DNA from: Micrococcales bacterium
GTDB taxonomy: Bacteria > Actinomycetota > Actinomycetes > Actinomycetales > Microbacteriaceae
NCBI GenBank assembly: GCA_016212425.1
Contig: JACRGJ010000102.1
Coordinates: forward strand, 1-58,510
Length of the DNA stretch: 58,510 nucleotides
Direction: 5' to 3'
In this document: piece after piece, positions 46,103-54,013 of the stretch
Position numbering within the stretch: the stretch's first letter is position 1
Layout of the letters: the number at the start of each line of letters is the position of its first letter
Notes under the pieces: model-generated
What the model was told of the DNA's origin: nothing
Database searches by the model: none
What the model saw: the letters and a program-made list of their open reading frames with translations, nothing else
Program-made: the position numbers and the translations under genes

Positions 46103-47515
46103 TCAGTTCACCATGTTCGTGATCGAGCACGACGCCGCAGCGGTCGTGGTGCGCGGGGTGAAGGCGGCCGTGCCGACGACGGTGTCGCCTGCGGCGGCGG
46201 AGGCCGTCGCGGAGCTGTCGGTGATCGTCACCGTCTGGGCGCCGCCGCCGGTGTAGGGCCCGAGGGTGACCGAACTCGCATCCGCGGCCGTCGTGGCCAC
46301 CAGAGCGGATCCGACGTAGACCTTGAACGGTCCGGGATTGGCGGTCGTCCACGAGTAAGTGACGCTGGTCTGGTACCCCGCGAACATGTTGCCGGTGGTC
46401 GCCGTCGTGCAGGCGGTGGTGGCGAGGTAGGGAGAGACGACGAAGCGCTGCGTGGCCGCGGCATCGGTGCAGGGCTGGGTGGTCAGGTCGCCGCTCGCGG
46501 TGGTGGCGCTGAGGCACAGCCCGGACGAGCGGTTGACCAGCTGGTAGAGCCCGGCCGAGACGCGCTGCACCTGCCAGTCCTGCGTCGTCGCCGTCGAGGA
46601 GGCATTGGTGAAGATCAGCGATCCGGCACCGGTGCCGTTCTGCTCCGCGCGTCGGGTCTGCGCGTTGTTGGACTGCAGTCCGTAGAACGCGCCGTCGGCC
46701 ACGAACTTCCAGAGCTGGTTGGTCGTGCCCGCGGTCTTGCAGGGCCAGCTGATGACCCGGGTGCCGTTCGCGTCCGCGCCTCCGGAGACGTCCAGGCAGT
46801 ACTTCGTGCCGCCGACGTTCGCCGGGCGGATGTAGGACCAGTCGGTGGTCATGCCGGTGAAGCCCGGGTAGATGCCGATGCTCGACTGCGTCGTGGTGGA
46901 GTTCGCGGCCGCACTCCAACCCCCCGCGGGCAGCGACGCAGCGACCTTGGGGGTGATCGAGAGCGACCCGTCGGCGGCGGCGAGATCGGATGCGGCGGTG
47001 ACGTAGCTCTCGACGCACCAGGTGGCCGACGCTCCTGGCGCCAGGGTCGCGGTCACGCTCGCCCCTGTGGCCCAGCTGACGGCGCCGGTCTTGGCGCGGC
47101 CGATCGTGCAGGTCTCGGTGGCGCCCTTGGCCCAGTAGACGAATTTGATCGCGTTCAGGGCGACGCTGTCTCCGGTGGCGGAGAGGGCGACGGTGGCCGT
47201 CCGGGCGATCCCGTCGGCGGTGTCGGAGGCGTTGGTCACCGTCACGCTGCCCGCGGTGTCGAGCTGGTCGTTGCGGAACGTGTAGGCGAGCGAGCTCAGG
47301 TTGGCGGTCGTGACGCTGAGGGTGCCCGCGCCGGCGGAGGCGGTGGCCGCCTGCGTCGCCTGGAAGTAGGCGTAGGAGGCGCTGGTTCCGGCGAGCACGG
47401 CGAACACCACCAGCCCGGCGACGACGCCCAGACGCGCCGGCGCTCCCCGGAACACGCGGAGACCGCGGAGCGCGCCGAGCGCGGTCTGCGGGATGCGGTG
47501 CACGCGGGTGGTCAT
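46103..47515 (-). CDS. SipW-signal secreted protein with ricin-type lectin domain
   Basis: A 470-residue exported protein. The alternate-type signal peptide (about residues 25-60) ends in SASYAYFQATQAAT and ASAGAGTLSV, the pattern cut by SipW. A beta-rich domain follows to about residue 225. Then comes a ricin B-type lectin domain (about 235-370): YCLDVSGGADANGT, NQLWKF (the QxW motif), RRAEQNGTGAG and LCLSATTASGDLTTQPC. The C-terminal 100 residues form another beta domain with paired cysteines (ATTACTTA; ASCSITN). It could bind sugars at the cell surface or in a matrix. The ATG overlaps the upstream stop (ATGA). Confidence 0.82.
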   Translation of the reverse strand: MTTRVHRIPQTALGALRGLRVFRGAPARLGVVAGLVVFAVLAGTSASYAYFQATQAATASAGAGTLSVTTANLSSLAYTFRNDQLDTAGSVTVTNASDTADGIARTATVALSATGDSVALNAIKFVYWAKGATETCTIGRAKTGAVSWATGASVTATLAPGASATWCVESYVTAASDLAAADGSLSITPKVAASLPAGGWSAAANSTTTQSSIGIYPGFTGMTTDWSYIRPANVGGTKYCLDVSGGADANGTRVISWPCKTAGTTNQLWKFVADGAFYGLQSNNAQTRRAEQNGTGAGSLIFTNASSTATTQDWQVQRVSAGLYQLVNRSSGLCLSATTASGDLTTQPCTDAAATQRFVVSPYLATTACTTATTGNMFAGYQTSVTYSWTTANPGPFKVYVGSALVATTAADASSVTLGPYTGGGAQTVTITDSSATASAAAGDTVVGTAAFTPRTTTAAASCSITNMVN

Positions 47516-48351
47516 GCCGAGGGCTCCGTGGCGGTGAAGGTCAGCGCGAAGCTCGCGCTGGAGGTCTGAGCGGTGACCGAGCCGGTGCCGTTCCCCGCGG
47601 CGGGTGCCGCGGCGGCGAGCCCGATCTGCAGGCATCCGGTGACCGTGCTGCTCGCGGGGAGGGTGCCGTAGGAGGTGGCGGCCGTGGAGAGCGTCGGTGC
47701 CGAGAGGGTGCTGGTGCCGTAGCCCGTCGAGGGGCAGGGCGACGCCGCGAGCCGCACCTCGTAGGGCGCCGGCACCGCGGCGAGGACCGCCGAGACGGTA
47801 CCGGGGGTGTTGCCCGAGTTCGCGACGGTGATGGGCTGCGAGAAGTAGGTGCCGGGGAGGAGCTTCGCGAAGCCCGCCGGCAGCGGGATCGCGGTGGCCG
47901 ACGAGGACCCGTTGATCGCGAGCCCCAGCGTGCCCGCCGTGAGGGTGATGCCGGAGCCGATCGTCGACCGCGAGTTCAGCAGCGCGAAGCTGCCGAGAGC
48001 GGAGGTGCTCGCCACGAGCACGCCCACGGCGATCGCCGCGGCCCCCGCCAGCGCGCGCCCCGACGTCGGCCGCAGCGCCACGAGGGCGCGGCGGGTCGCC
48101 CGCGGCACGCGAGGCGTGCGGCGGAGCGAGTCGACGACGGGGGCGGTCCGCCCGGAGGCGGAGGCGGGGACCGCGGCGACGTCCGCCGCGGCACGGGCGC
48201 GCGACCGAGGCCGTGCGCCCGTCCCGAAAAGCACCGCGGCGACGATCAGGACGAGCAGCGGGGCGATCAGCAGCAGCACCGTGGGCACGGCGGCCGACCG
48301 AGGGGCGCCGCCCCAGGGTCGTGCGCGCCGGGCGCGGGTGCTGCTGGACAT
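47512..48351 (-). CDS. TasA-like protein with N-terminal membrane helix and internal SipW-type signal
   Basis: A 279-residue protein. Residues 23-43 are a hydrophobic helix (VLLLIAPLLVLIVAAVLFGTG), then about 55 residues of basic linker, then a second hydrophobic segment (about 98-118) that ends GSFALLNSRSTIGSGITLTAGTL, the SipW-cognate pattern. The remainder (about 125-279) is a Ser/Thr/Ala-rich beta domain with two cysteines. The ATG has GGAG five bases upstream, but an internal GTG at 48081 would give a more ordinary signal peptide. It is the second gene of the cassette. Confidence 0.72.
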   Translation of the reverse strand: MSSSTRARRARPWGGAPRSAAVPTVLLLIAPLLVLIVAAVLFGTGARPRSRARAAADVAAVPASASGRTAPVVDSLRRTPRVPRATRRALVALRPTSGRALAGAAAIAVGVLVASTSALGSFALLNSRSTIGSGITLTAGTLGLAINGSSSATAIPLPAGFAKLLPGTYFSQPITVANSGNTPGTVSAVLAAVPAPYEVRLAASPCPSTGYGTSTLSAPTLSTAATSYGTLPASSTVTGCLQIGLAAAAPAAGNGTGSVTAQTSSASFALTFTATEPSA

Positions 48352-48402
48352 CGTCTCCGCCGTTCGGGTCGCGGTGTGTCAGGAAGGTGATGGAGCCGGA
48401 GG

Positions 48403-48437
48403 GGATGAGCGGGGCCGGGTTGTGGCCCCGCTCATCC
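48403..48437 (-). terminator. Strong stem-loop between the first and second gene of the SipW cassette
   Basis: GGATGAGCGGGGCC pairs with its exact reverse complement over 14 bases around a seven-base loop, starting three bases after the stop of the TasA-like gene. There is no U-run behind it. Likely a partial terminator or a 3'-end stabiliser that makes the first gene's mRNA more abundant than the rest. Confidence 0.7.
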
Positions 48438-48440
48438 GGT

Positions 48441-49019
48441 TCAGGACCCGGTCTGGGTCAGCGTCACGACGCCCGTGGAGGGCAGCGTGTACGAGACGCC
48501 CTGGGCGTCGTTGTCGCCGGTCGTGTTCGACGCGGGCGCCGAGCCGAAGCCCCAGGTGAAGGTCTGGGTGACGACGATCTTCGAGACGCCGGCCGCCACG
48601 GTGTAGTTGCCGTTGCCGTTCGCGGCGGCGGTGGTGCCGTCCGACTTCTGCACGACGGCCGCGCCGGCGGGAACGAGCTTCGCCGCCAGCTTGTTCGCCG
48701 AGTCGAGCGTCGGGTTGGTGACGCCGACCGAGAAGATCAGGTCGCTGCCGGAGGCGGTGACGGTGAAGGTCTGGGTGAAGGTGAGCTTGTCGCCCGGGAC
48801 GATGGCGGTCGGGATGCCGGGCGTGGACGTGCCGTTGTTGAACGAGGTGGTCCAGGTGCCGGCCGAGGCGGGCGAGGCGCTGAGCGTGCCCGCGGTGATG
48901 GTCGTGCCGTTCGAGCCGAGGTTCTGGCTGTTGTTCCAGTAGGCGAGCGATCCGGCCCCTCCCATGAGGAGGACGACGCCCGCGGCGCCGGCGATCGAGG
49001 CCTTGGCGATCTTGTTCAT
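48441..49019 (-). CDS. TasA/camelysin-like protein with SipW-type signal peptide
   Basis: A 192-residue secreted protein. The N-terminus MNKIAKASIAGAAG with a hydrophobic core ends in GAGSLAYWNNSQNLGSNG and ITAGTLSAS, the classic alternate-type signal cleaved by SipW-class peptidases. The mature chain (about 165 residues) is beta-rich, Ser/Thr/Gly-rich, and lacks cysteine, as in fibre-forming TasA proteins. A good ribosome binding site (GAAAGGA) precedes the ATG. It is the first gene of the cassette. A role as major structural subunit of an extracellular fibre is an inference from family and layout. Confidence 0.85.
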   Translation of the reverse strand: MNKIAKASIAGAAGVVLLMGGAGSLAYWNNSQNLGSNGTTITAGTLSASPASAGTWTTSFNNGTSTPGIPTAIVPGDKLTFTQTFTVTASGSDLIFSVGVTNPTLDSANKLAAKLVPAGAAVVQKSDGTTAAANGNGNYTVAAGVSKIVVTQTFTWGFGSAPASNTTGDNDAQGVSYTLPSTGVVTLTQTGS

Positions 49020-49235
49020 GTCGGGTATTCCTTTCGCGGCATCCGAGTCGGATACCGGATGGGAGTTCCCGGTGCGAGCGCGATTGCGGCGCGCGGACAT
49101 CGAGGGGCGTGGCCCCCCGGCCGCCAGCCGAGATCGACGCGAGCTTCGGGTTCTCGCGGTGATGTCGGGTTGGTAGTGCTGATGCGCCGCCGGCTGGGCC
49201 GACAGGCGCAGGAAGATGTTCTTCCCCCGACGACA

Positions 49236-49264
49236 ACGCTAGAGGTCCGCCATAGTGCGGACAA
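49236..49264 (-). promoter_or_regulatory. Promoter of the SipW cassette with an inverted repeat in its spacer
   Basis: On the minus strand TTGTCC, 17 bases, then TAGCGT form a consensus-like sigma70 promoter. The spacer and the edge of the -35 box contain GTCCGC-CATAGT-GCGGAC (49245-49262), a perfect six-pair inverted repeat well placed for a repressor or activator. Confidence 0.5.
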
Positions 49265-49490
49265 GAGCGACACCGGCCCCAGTGCGAGGGGGTGCGGCGG
49301 CGCCTGATGCACAGCGCATAAAAGCGCCGCGATCAGGCATTTCGACCCTGGTGTTCCCCCGTTCGGGGATGGGGACAGGTCTCGGGGTTCGGGGTACATC
49401 GCCCGGTCCGCCCGTCGTGGACCCGGACGCGTCCGGCTCGACCGGCTGGACGGAGCCCGGACGCCCTCGCCGCCCGTCGCGCCGCCGCGC

Positions 49491-49496
49491 TACGGT
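49491..49496 (+). promoter_or_regulatory. -10 box of glgE-glgB (TACGGT)
   Basis: TACGGT ends 7 bases before the GTG at 49504. It favours this start over upstream in-frame codons. Confidence 0.45.
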
Positions 49497-49503
49497 CGGG
49501 AGC

Positions 49504-51489
49504 GTGGTCGTCAACGCGCTCATCGGCCGGATTCCGATCCGCATGCTCTCCCCCGTGCAGCCGGAGGACCGGTGGCCGGCCAAGTCCTACGCGGGCGAGG
49601 TGGTGCCCTTCGAGGCGGTGATCTTCCGCGAGGGCCATGGGCTCCTCGGCGCGGAGGTCGTGCTCGTCGATCCGTCCGGATCCGAGTCCCGGCACCGGAT
49701 GCGACCGATCCTGCCCGGCACCGACCGGTGGCTCGCGGAGGTGCAGCTGCCCCGTGCAGGCGAGTGGTCGTTCACCGTCCGCGCCTGGGCGGACGAGTGG
49801 GCCACCTGGCTGCACTACGCCGACGGCAAGGTCGCCGCCGGTCAGGACATCGACCTCACCTTCGCGATGGGCGCGGAGCTTCTCCAGGGGCGGCGTCAGC
49901 GCCCCTACACGGACGCGCGGAAGGCGTTCCTCGACAGCTCTGCGACCGGCCCCGATCGTCTCAGGGCGGCTCATGATGCGCGCCTCGGCGCGCTCCTGGC
50001 CGAGAAGCCGGTGGCCTCCCTCACGACCGAGTCGGCGACGCACGCGCTGCGGGTGGAGCGGGCGCGGGCCGCGGTGGGGGCCTGGTACGAGTTCTTCCCG
50101 AGATCCGAAGGCGCCACGCGGAGGAAGGACGGCACGTGGAAGAGCGGCACGTTCCGCACCGCCGCCCAGCGTCTTCCCGCGGTGGCGGCGATGGGTTTCG
50201 ACGTGGTCTACATCCCGCCGGTCCACCCGATCGGCACCACGTACCGCAAGGGTCGGAACAACGCCATCGTCTCCGAGCCGGGCGACCCGGGCTCGCCCTA
50301 CGCGATCGGCTCCCCCGAGGGCGGCCACGAGGCGGTCCACCCCGAGCTCGGCACCGTGGCGGATTTCCGGTGGTTCGTGCGCCAGGTGGAGGCGGCGGGC
50401 ATGGAGCTCGCGATCGACATCGCCCTGAACGCCTCGCCCGACCACCCGTGGGTGCGCGAGCACCCCGAGTGGTTCACGACGCGACCGGACGGTTCGATCG
50501 CCTACGCCGAGAACCCGCCGAAGAAGTACCAGGACATCTACAACTTCAACTTCGACAACGACCCGGAGGGCATCTACCGGGCCTGGCTCGAGGTCATGGA
50601 GCTGTGGATCGAGCGGGGCGTGAGGATCTTCCGCGTCGACAACCCGCACACCAAGCCCCTGTCGTTCTGGGAGCGGCTGCTGGGAGAGATCTACGCCGCG
50701 CACCCGGAGGTGGTGTTCCTCGCCGAGGCGTTCACCCGTCCGGCCATGCTCGAGTCGCTCGCCGGGGCCGGTTTCCAGCAGAGCTACACCTATTTCACCT
50801 GGCGCAACGGGAAGGACGAGCTGGCCGAGTTCTTCACCGATCTCGCCACTCGGACGCCGTCCTACCTGCGGCCGAACCTGTTCGTGAACACCCACGACAT
50901 CCTCACCGAGTTCCTCCAGTTCGGCGGACCGCCGGCGTATCGGATCCGCGCCGTCCTCGCCGCGACCGCGTCGCCGTCCTGGGGCGTGTACTCCGGCTAC
51001 GAGCTCTACGAGAACGTCGCGCGCCCCGGCAGCGAGGAGAACATCGACAACGAGAAGTACGAGTTCACCGCGCGCGACTGGTCCGCTGCGGAGGCGGAGG
51101 GGCGCTCGCTGGCGCCCTACCTGACTCTGTTGAACCGCATCCGCTCCGAGCACCCCGCGCTGGCGCAGCTGCGCAACCTCCGGGTGCACTGGAGCGACGA
51201 CCCCGCCGTGCTCGTCTACTCGAAGACGCTCGGCGCGGAATTCACGGGCACGGGGCGCCCCGACGGGCTCATCATCGTGGTCAACCTCGACCCGCACTCG
51301 GTGCGCGCCACGACGGTGCACCTCGACCTCGCGGTCCTCGGCCTGCCCGAGGGCGCCGAGTACGGCGTCGTCGACACGATCACGGGGCAGCGCTGGACCT
51401 GGGGCGCCTCGAACTACGTGCGCCTGGACGCGTTCACCGAGCCGGCCCACGTGCTGGCGATCGAGTATCCGAGGGAGACCGTCTCGTGA
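49504..51489 (+). CDS. glgE: Alpha-1,4-glucan:maltose-1-phosphate maltosyltransferase
   Basis: A 661-residue GH13 enzyme that extends alpha-glucan chains with maltose-1-phosphate. An N-terminal beta domain with PAKSYAGEVVPFEAVIFREGH opens the protein. The maltose-1-phosphate-binding and catalytic parts are GFDVVYIPPVHPIGTTYRKG, AIDIALNASPDHPWVREHP, the nucleophile segment IFRVDNPHTKP (Asp about residue 379) and the acid in FLAEAFTRP. The lysine-tyrosine rich ENPPKKYQDIYNFNFDND is typical of GlgE. The stop overlaps the glgB start (GTGA). No treS or pep2 gene, which usually supply its substrate, is in the window. Confidence 0.95.
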   Translation: MVVNALIGRIPIRMLSPVQPEDRWPAKSYAGEVVPFEAVIFREGHGLLGAEVVLVDPSGSESRHRMRPILPGTDRWLAEVQLPRAGEWSFTVRAWADEWATWLHYADGKVAAGQDIDLTFAMGAELLQGRRQRPYTDARKAFLDSSATGPDRLRAAHDARLGALLAEKPVASLTTESATHALRVERARAAVGAWYEFFPRSEGATRRKDGTWKSGTFRTAAQRLPAVAAMGFDVVYIPPVHPIGTTYRKGRNNAIVSEPGDPGSPYAIGSPEGGHEAVHPELGTVADFRWFVRQVEAAGMELAIDIALNASPDHPWVREHPEWFTTRPDGSIAYAENPPKKYQDIYNFNFDNDPEGIYRAWLEVMELWIERGVRIFRVDNPHTKPLSFWERLLGEIYAAHPEVVFLAEAFTRPAMLESLAGAGFQQSYTYFTWRNGKDELAEFFTDLATRTPSYLRPNLFVNTHDILTEFLQFGGPPAYRIRAVLAATASPSWGVYSGYELYENVARPGSEENIDNEKYEFTARDWSAAEAEGRSLAPYLTLLNRIRSEHPALAQLRNLRVHWSDDPAVLVYSKTLGAEFTGTGRPDGLIIVVNLDPHSVRATTVHLDLAVLGLPEGAEYGVVDTITGQRWTWGASNYVRLDAFTEPAHVLAIEYPRETVS

Positions 51490-53726
51490 CCACCGCCGCT
51501 CTGCCGGGCCTGCACCCCGACCACGTACGCGCCCTCGCGCTCGGCCGCCACCCGCATCCGCACGACGCCCTCGGGCAGCATCCGGCCGGCGAGGGCTGGG
51601 TGGTGCGGGTGCTCCGCCCCCTCGCAGCCGGGGTGACGGTGATCAGGGCCGATGGGTCGCGCGTGCAGCTGGAGCATGTGCAGGACGGACTCTGGCACGG
51701 GTTCCTCCCCGGCGAAGGGCAGGCCTACACGGTCGAGACGGACTATGCGGATGCGCCGTCGTGGACGGCCGACGACCCTTACCGCTTCGTGCCCTCCGTC
51801 GGCGACATCGACCTCTACCTCTTCGGAGAGGGACGCAGCGAGAACCTCTGGCACTGGCTCGGCGCCCACCACCGCCCGCATGAGGACGTGGACGGCACCG
51901 CGTTCTCGGTCTGGGCGCCGAACGCGCAGGGGGTGCGGATCGTCGGCGACTTCAACTCCTGGACCGGGGTGGCCCACGCGATGCGCGCCCTCGGCGACAG
52001 CGGCGTCTGGGAGCTGTTCGTGCCGGGGCTCGGGGCCGGCGACACCTACAAGTTCGAGATCCTCACCCCGCGGGGCGAGTGGATCCAGAAGGCCGACCCG
52101 ATGGCGCGCTACACCGAGGTGCCGCCCGCCACCGCCTCGAAGATCGGCGACACCCTATTCGCCTGGAGCGACGACGCGTGGCTGCGCGAGCGCGCCGCGC
52201 GCGACCCGCACAACTCCCCGATGAGCGTCTACGAGCTGCACCTCGGCTCGTGGAAGCCCGGACTCGGCTACCGCGAGGTCGCCGATCCGCTCATCGAATA
52301 CCTGGAGCACACCGGATTCACGCACGTGGAGTTCCTGCCGCTCGCGGAGCATCCGTTCGGAGGCTCGTGGGGGTACCAGGTGACCGGCTACTACGCCGCC
52401 ACCAGCCGATTCGGGCATCCGGACGACCTCAAGTACCTCATCGACCGCCTCCACAACGCCGGCATCGGCGTGATCATGGACTGGGTGCCCGGGCACTTCC
52501 CGAAGGACGCCTTCGCGCTCGCGCGCTTCGACGGAGAGACCCTGTACGAGCACGGCGACCCGCGCCGCGGCGAGCACAAGGACTGGGGCACCCTGATCTT
52601 CGACTACGGCCGGTCGCAGGTGCGCAACTTCCTCGTCTCCAACGCGCTGTTCTGGCTGGAGGAGTTCCACATCGACGGGCTCCGCGTCGACGCGGTGGCG
52701 AGCATGCTCTACCTCGACTACTCCCGGAACGAGGGCGAGTGGCTGCCGAACCAGTACGGCGGCCGCGAGAACCTCGAGGCGATCGGCTTCCTCCAGGAGG
52801 TGACCGCCACCGCCTACAAGCGCAACCCGGGCATCGTCATGGTGGCCGAGGAGTCCACCTCCTTCCCCGGCGTCACCAGGCCCACCGACCAGGGCGGTCT
52901 CGGCTTCGGGCTGAAGTGGAACATGGGCTGGATGAACGACTCGTTGCGCTACATGGCGCAGAACCCGATGTGGCGATCGCACCACCAGGGCGAGATCACC
53001 TTCAGCTTCGTCTACGCCTTCAGCGAGAGCTTCGTGCTGCCGATCAGCCACGACGAGGTCGTGCACGGCAAGGGCTCGCTGCTCGGCAAGATGCCGGGCG
53101 ACCAGTGGCAGAAGCTGGCCAATGTGCGCGCCTACCTCGCGTACATGTGGTCCCACCCGGGCAAGCAGCTGCTCTTCATGGGCCAGGAGTTCGGCCAGCC
53201 GAGCGAGTGGAGCGAGGATCGCGGGCTCGACTGGTGGATCCTCGACCAGCCGGTCCATCAAGGACTCCTGACCCTCGTCGGCACCCTCAACCGGATCTAT
53301 CGCGAGACCCCGGCGCTCTGGGAGCGCGACAACGACGGCCGCGGACTCGAGTGGATCACCAGCGACCCGGAGAGCAACGTCCTCGGATTCCTCCGGGTGG
53401 CCACCGACGGGTCGCGGATCGCGTGCCTGGTGAACTTCGGCGGCAACCCGGTCGGTCCCTATCGGGTCGGCCTGCCGGAGGCCGGGACCTGGCGCGAGGT
53501 GCTCAACACCGACGCCGCGGAGTACGGCGGCTCGGGCGTGGGGAACTTCGGTGCGGTCACGGCGGAGGAGGTGCCGTGGAACGCGATGCCCGCCTCCGTC
53601 GAGCTCACCATCCCGCCGCTGGCCGGCCTGTGGCTCCGGCACGAGCCGGTGCCGTCCGCATCCGTAGCCTCCTCGTCCTCGGCGGCTCTGCCTGCGGCGG
53701 ATGCGGACGCGGGCCCGGCGGAGTAG
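51486..53726 (+). CDS. glgB: 1,4-alpha-glucan branching enzyme
   Basis: A 746-residue GH13/CBM48 enzyme that makes alpha-1,6 branches in the glucan built by GlgE. Two N-terminal domains (about residues 20-210) include WAPNAQGVRIVGDFNSW. The catalytic part has GYYAATSRFGHPDDLKYLID, DGLRVDAVASMLYLDYSR (nucleophile about residue 402), VMVAEESTSFPGVT (acid) and FVLPISHDEVVHGKGSL. The last 23 residues are a low-complexity Ala/Ser tail. The GTG overlaps the glgE stop by four bases. Its TAG stop lies inside the first copy of a 42-base tandem repeat. Confidence 0.95.
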   Translation: MTTAALPGLHPDHVRALALGRHPHPHDALGQHPAGEGWVVRVLRPLAAGVTVIRADGSRVQLEHVQDGLWHGFLPGEGQAYTVETDYADAPSWTADDPYRFVPSVGDIDLYLFGEGRSENLWHWLGAHHRPHEDVDGTAFSVWAPNAQGVRIVGDFNSWTGVAHAMRALGDSGVWELFVPGLGAGDTYKFEILTPRGEWIQKADPMARYTEVPPATASKIGDTLFAWSDDAWLRERAARDPHNSPMSVYELHLGSWKPGLGYREVADPLIEYLEHTGFTHVEFLPLAEHPFGGSWGYQVTGYYAATSRFGHPDDLKYLIDRLHNAGIGVIMDWVPGHFPKDAFALARFDGETLYEHGDPRRGEHKDWGTLIFDYGRSQVRNFLVSNALFWLEEFHIDGLRVDAVASMLYLDYSRNEGEWLPNQYGGRENLEAIGFLQEVTATAYKRNPGIVMVAEESTSFPGVTRPTDQGGLGFGLKWNMGWMNDSLRYMAQNPMWRSHHQGEITFSFVYAFSESFVLPISHDEVVHGKGSLLGKMPGDQWQKLANVRAYLAYMWSHPGKQLLFMGQEFGQPSEWSEDRGLDWWILDQPVHQGLLTLVGTLNRIYRETPALWERDNDGRGLEWITSDPESNVLGFLRVATDGSRIACLVNFGGNPVGPYRVGLPEAGTWREVLNTDAAEYGGSGVGNFGAVTAEEVPWNAMPASVELTIPPLAGLWLRHEPVPSASVASSSSAALPAADADAGPAE

Positions 53727-53802
53727 CTCGCCGGAACCCTCCGCTCCCGCGGGAGCACGGCGGAGCAGCACGCCGGAACCCTCCGCACCCGCGGGAGCAC
53801 GG
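53716..53802 (+). repeat. 42-base tandem duplication across the glgB stop codon
   Basis: Two 45-base segments (53716-53760 and 53758-53802) share 42 of 45 positions with a 42-base period. Each contains CCCGCGGGAGCACGG. One of the three differences is the glgB stop: TAG in the first copy, CAG in the second. The rest of the gap to 54013 holds the palindrome at 53950 and nothing else I recognise. Confidence 0.85.
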
Positions 53803-53949
53803 GTAGGCGGGAACTCCCCGCGCGAGCGGATGCGGTTCCGACCTACGGGCAAGCGGCTCGCCGCTCCGGCCCCGGACCGCGGGTCCGCCCCCGCTTCGAC
53901 GCCGCAACAGCTGCGATTTCCCACGACAGCGGAGATCCCGGGCGTTCTC

Positions 53950-53971
53950 GCCGACAACAGCTGTTGTCGGC
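53950..53971. terminator. Perfect 22-bp palindrome between glgB and the thioredoxin-like gene
   Basis: The half-site GCCGACAACAG is followed at once by its reverse complement, centred on CAGCTG. It lies between convergent genes, 223 bases after glgB and 42 bases after the stop at 54014. As RNA it can fold with a four-base loop on either strand, so a shared terminator is likely; a protein-binding site is possible. Confidence 0.5.
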
Positions 53972-54013
53972 ACGAACCCCGCGCAGCCTCCCTCGCGGCT
54001 CCGACCCTCCGGC

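Larger units (their letters stand above)
49020..49503. other. Divergent intergenic region between the SipW cassette and glgE
   Basis: This 484-base stretch holds no convincing gene. It contains the cassette's probable promoter (49236-49264) with a leader of about 210 bases, and the glgE -10 box (49491-49496). A long-range inverted repeat (GCGGCGC near 49292 with GCGCCGC near 49327, next to CCTGAT / ATCAGG) lies upstream of glgE and has no assigned role. Confidence 0.6.

Noticed and set aside
49255-49503. An 83-codon N-terminal extension of glgE
   Set aside because: The translation is Arg/Pro low-complexity and unlike GlgE. The GTG at 49504 has a TACGGT box seven bases upstream and gives the normal family start.
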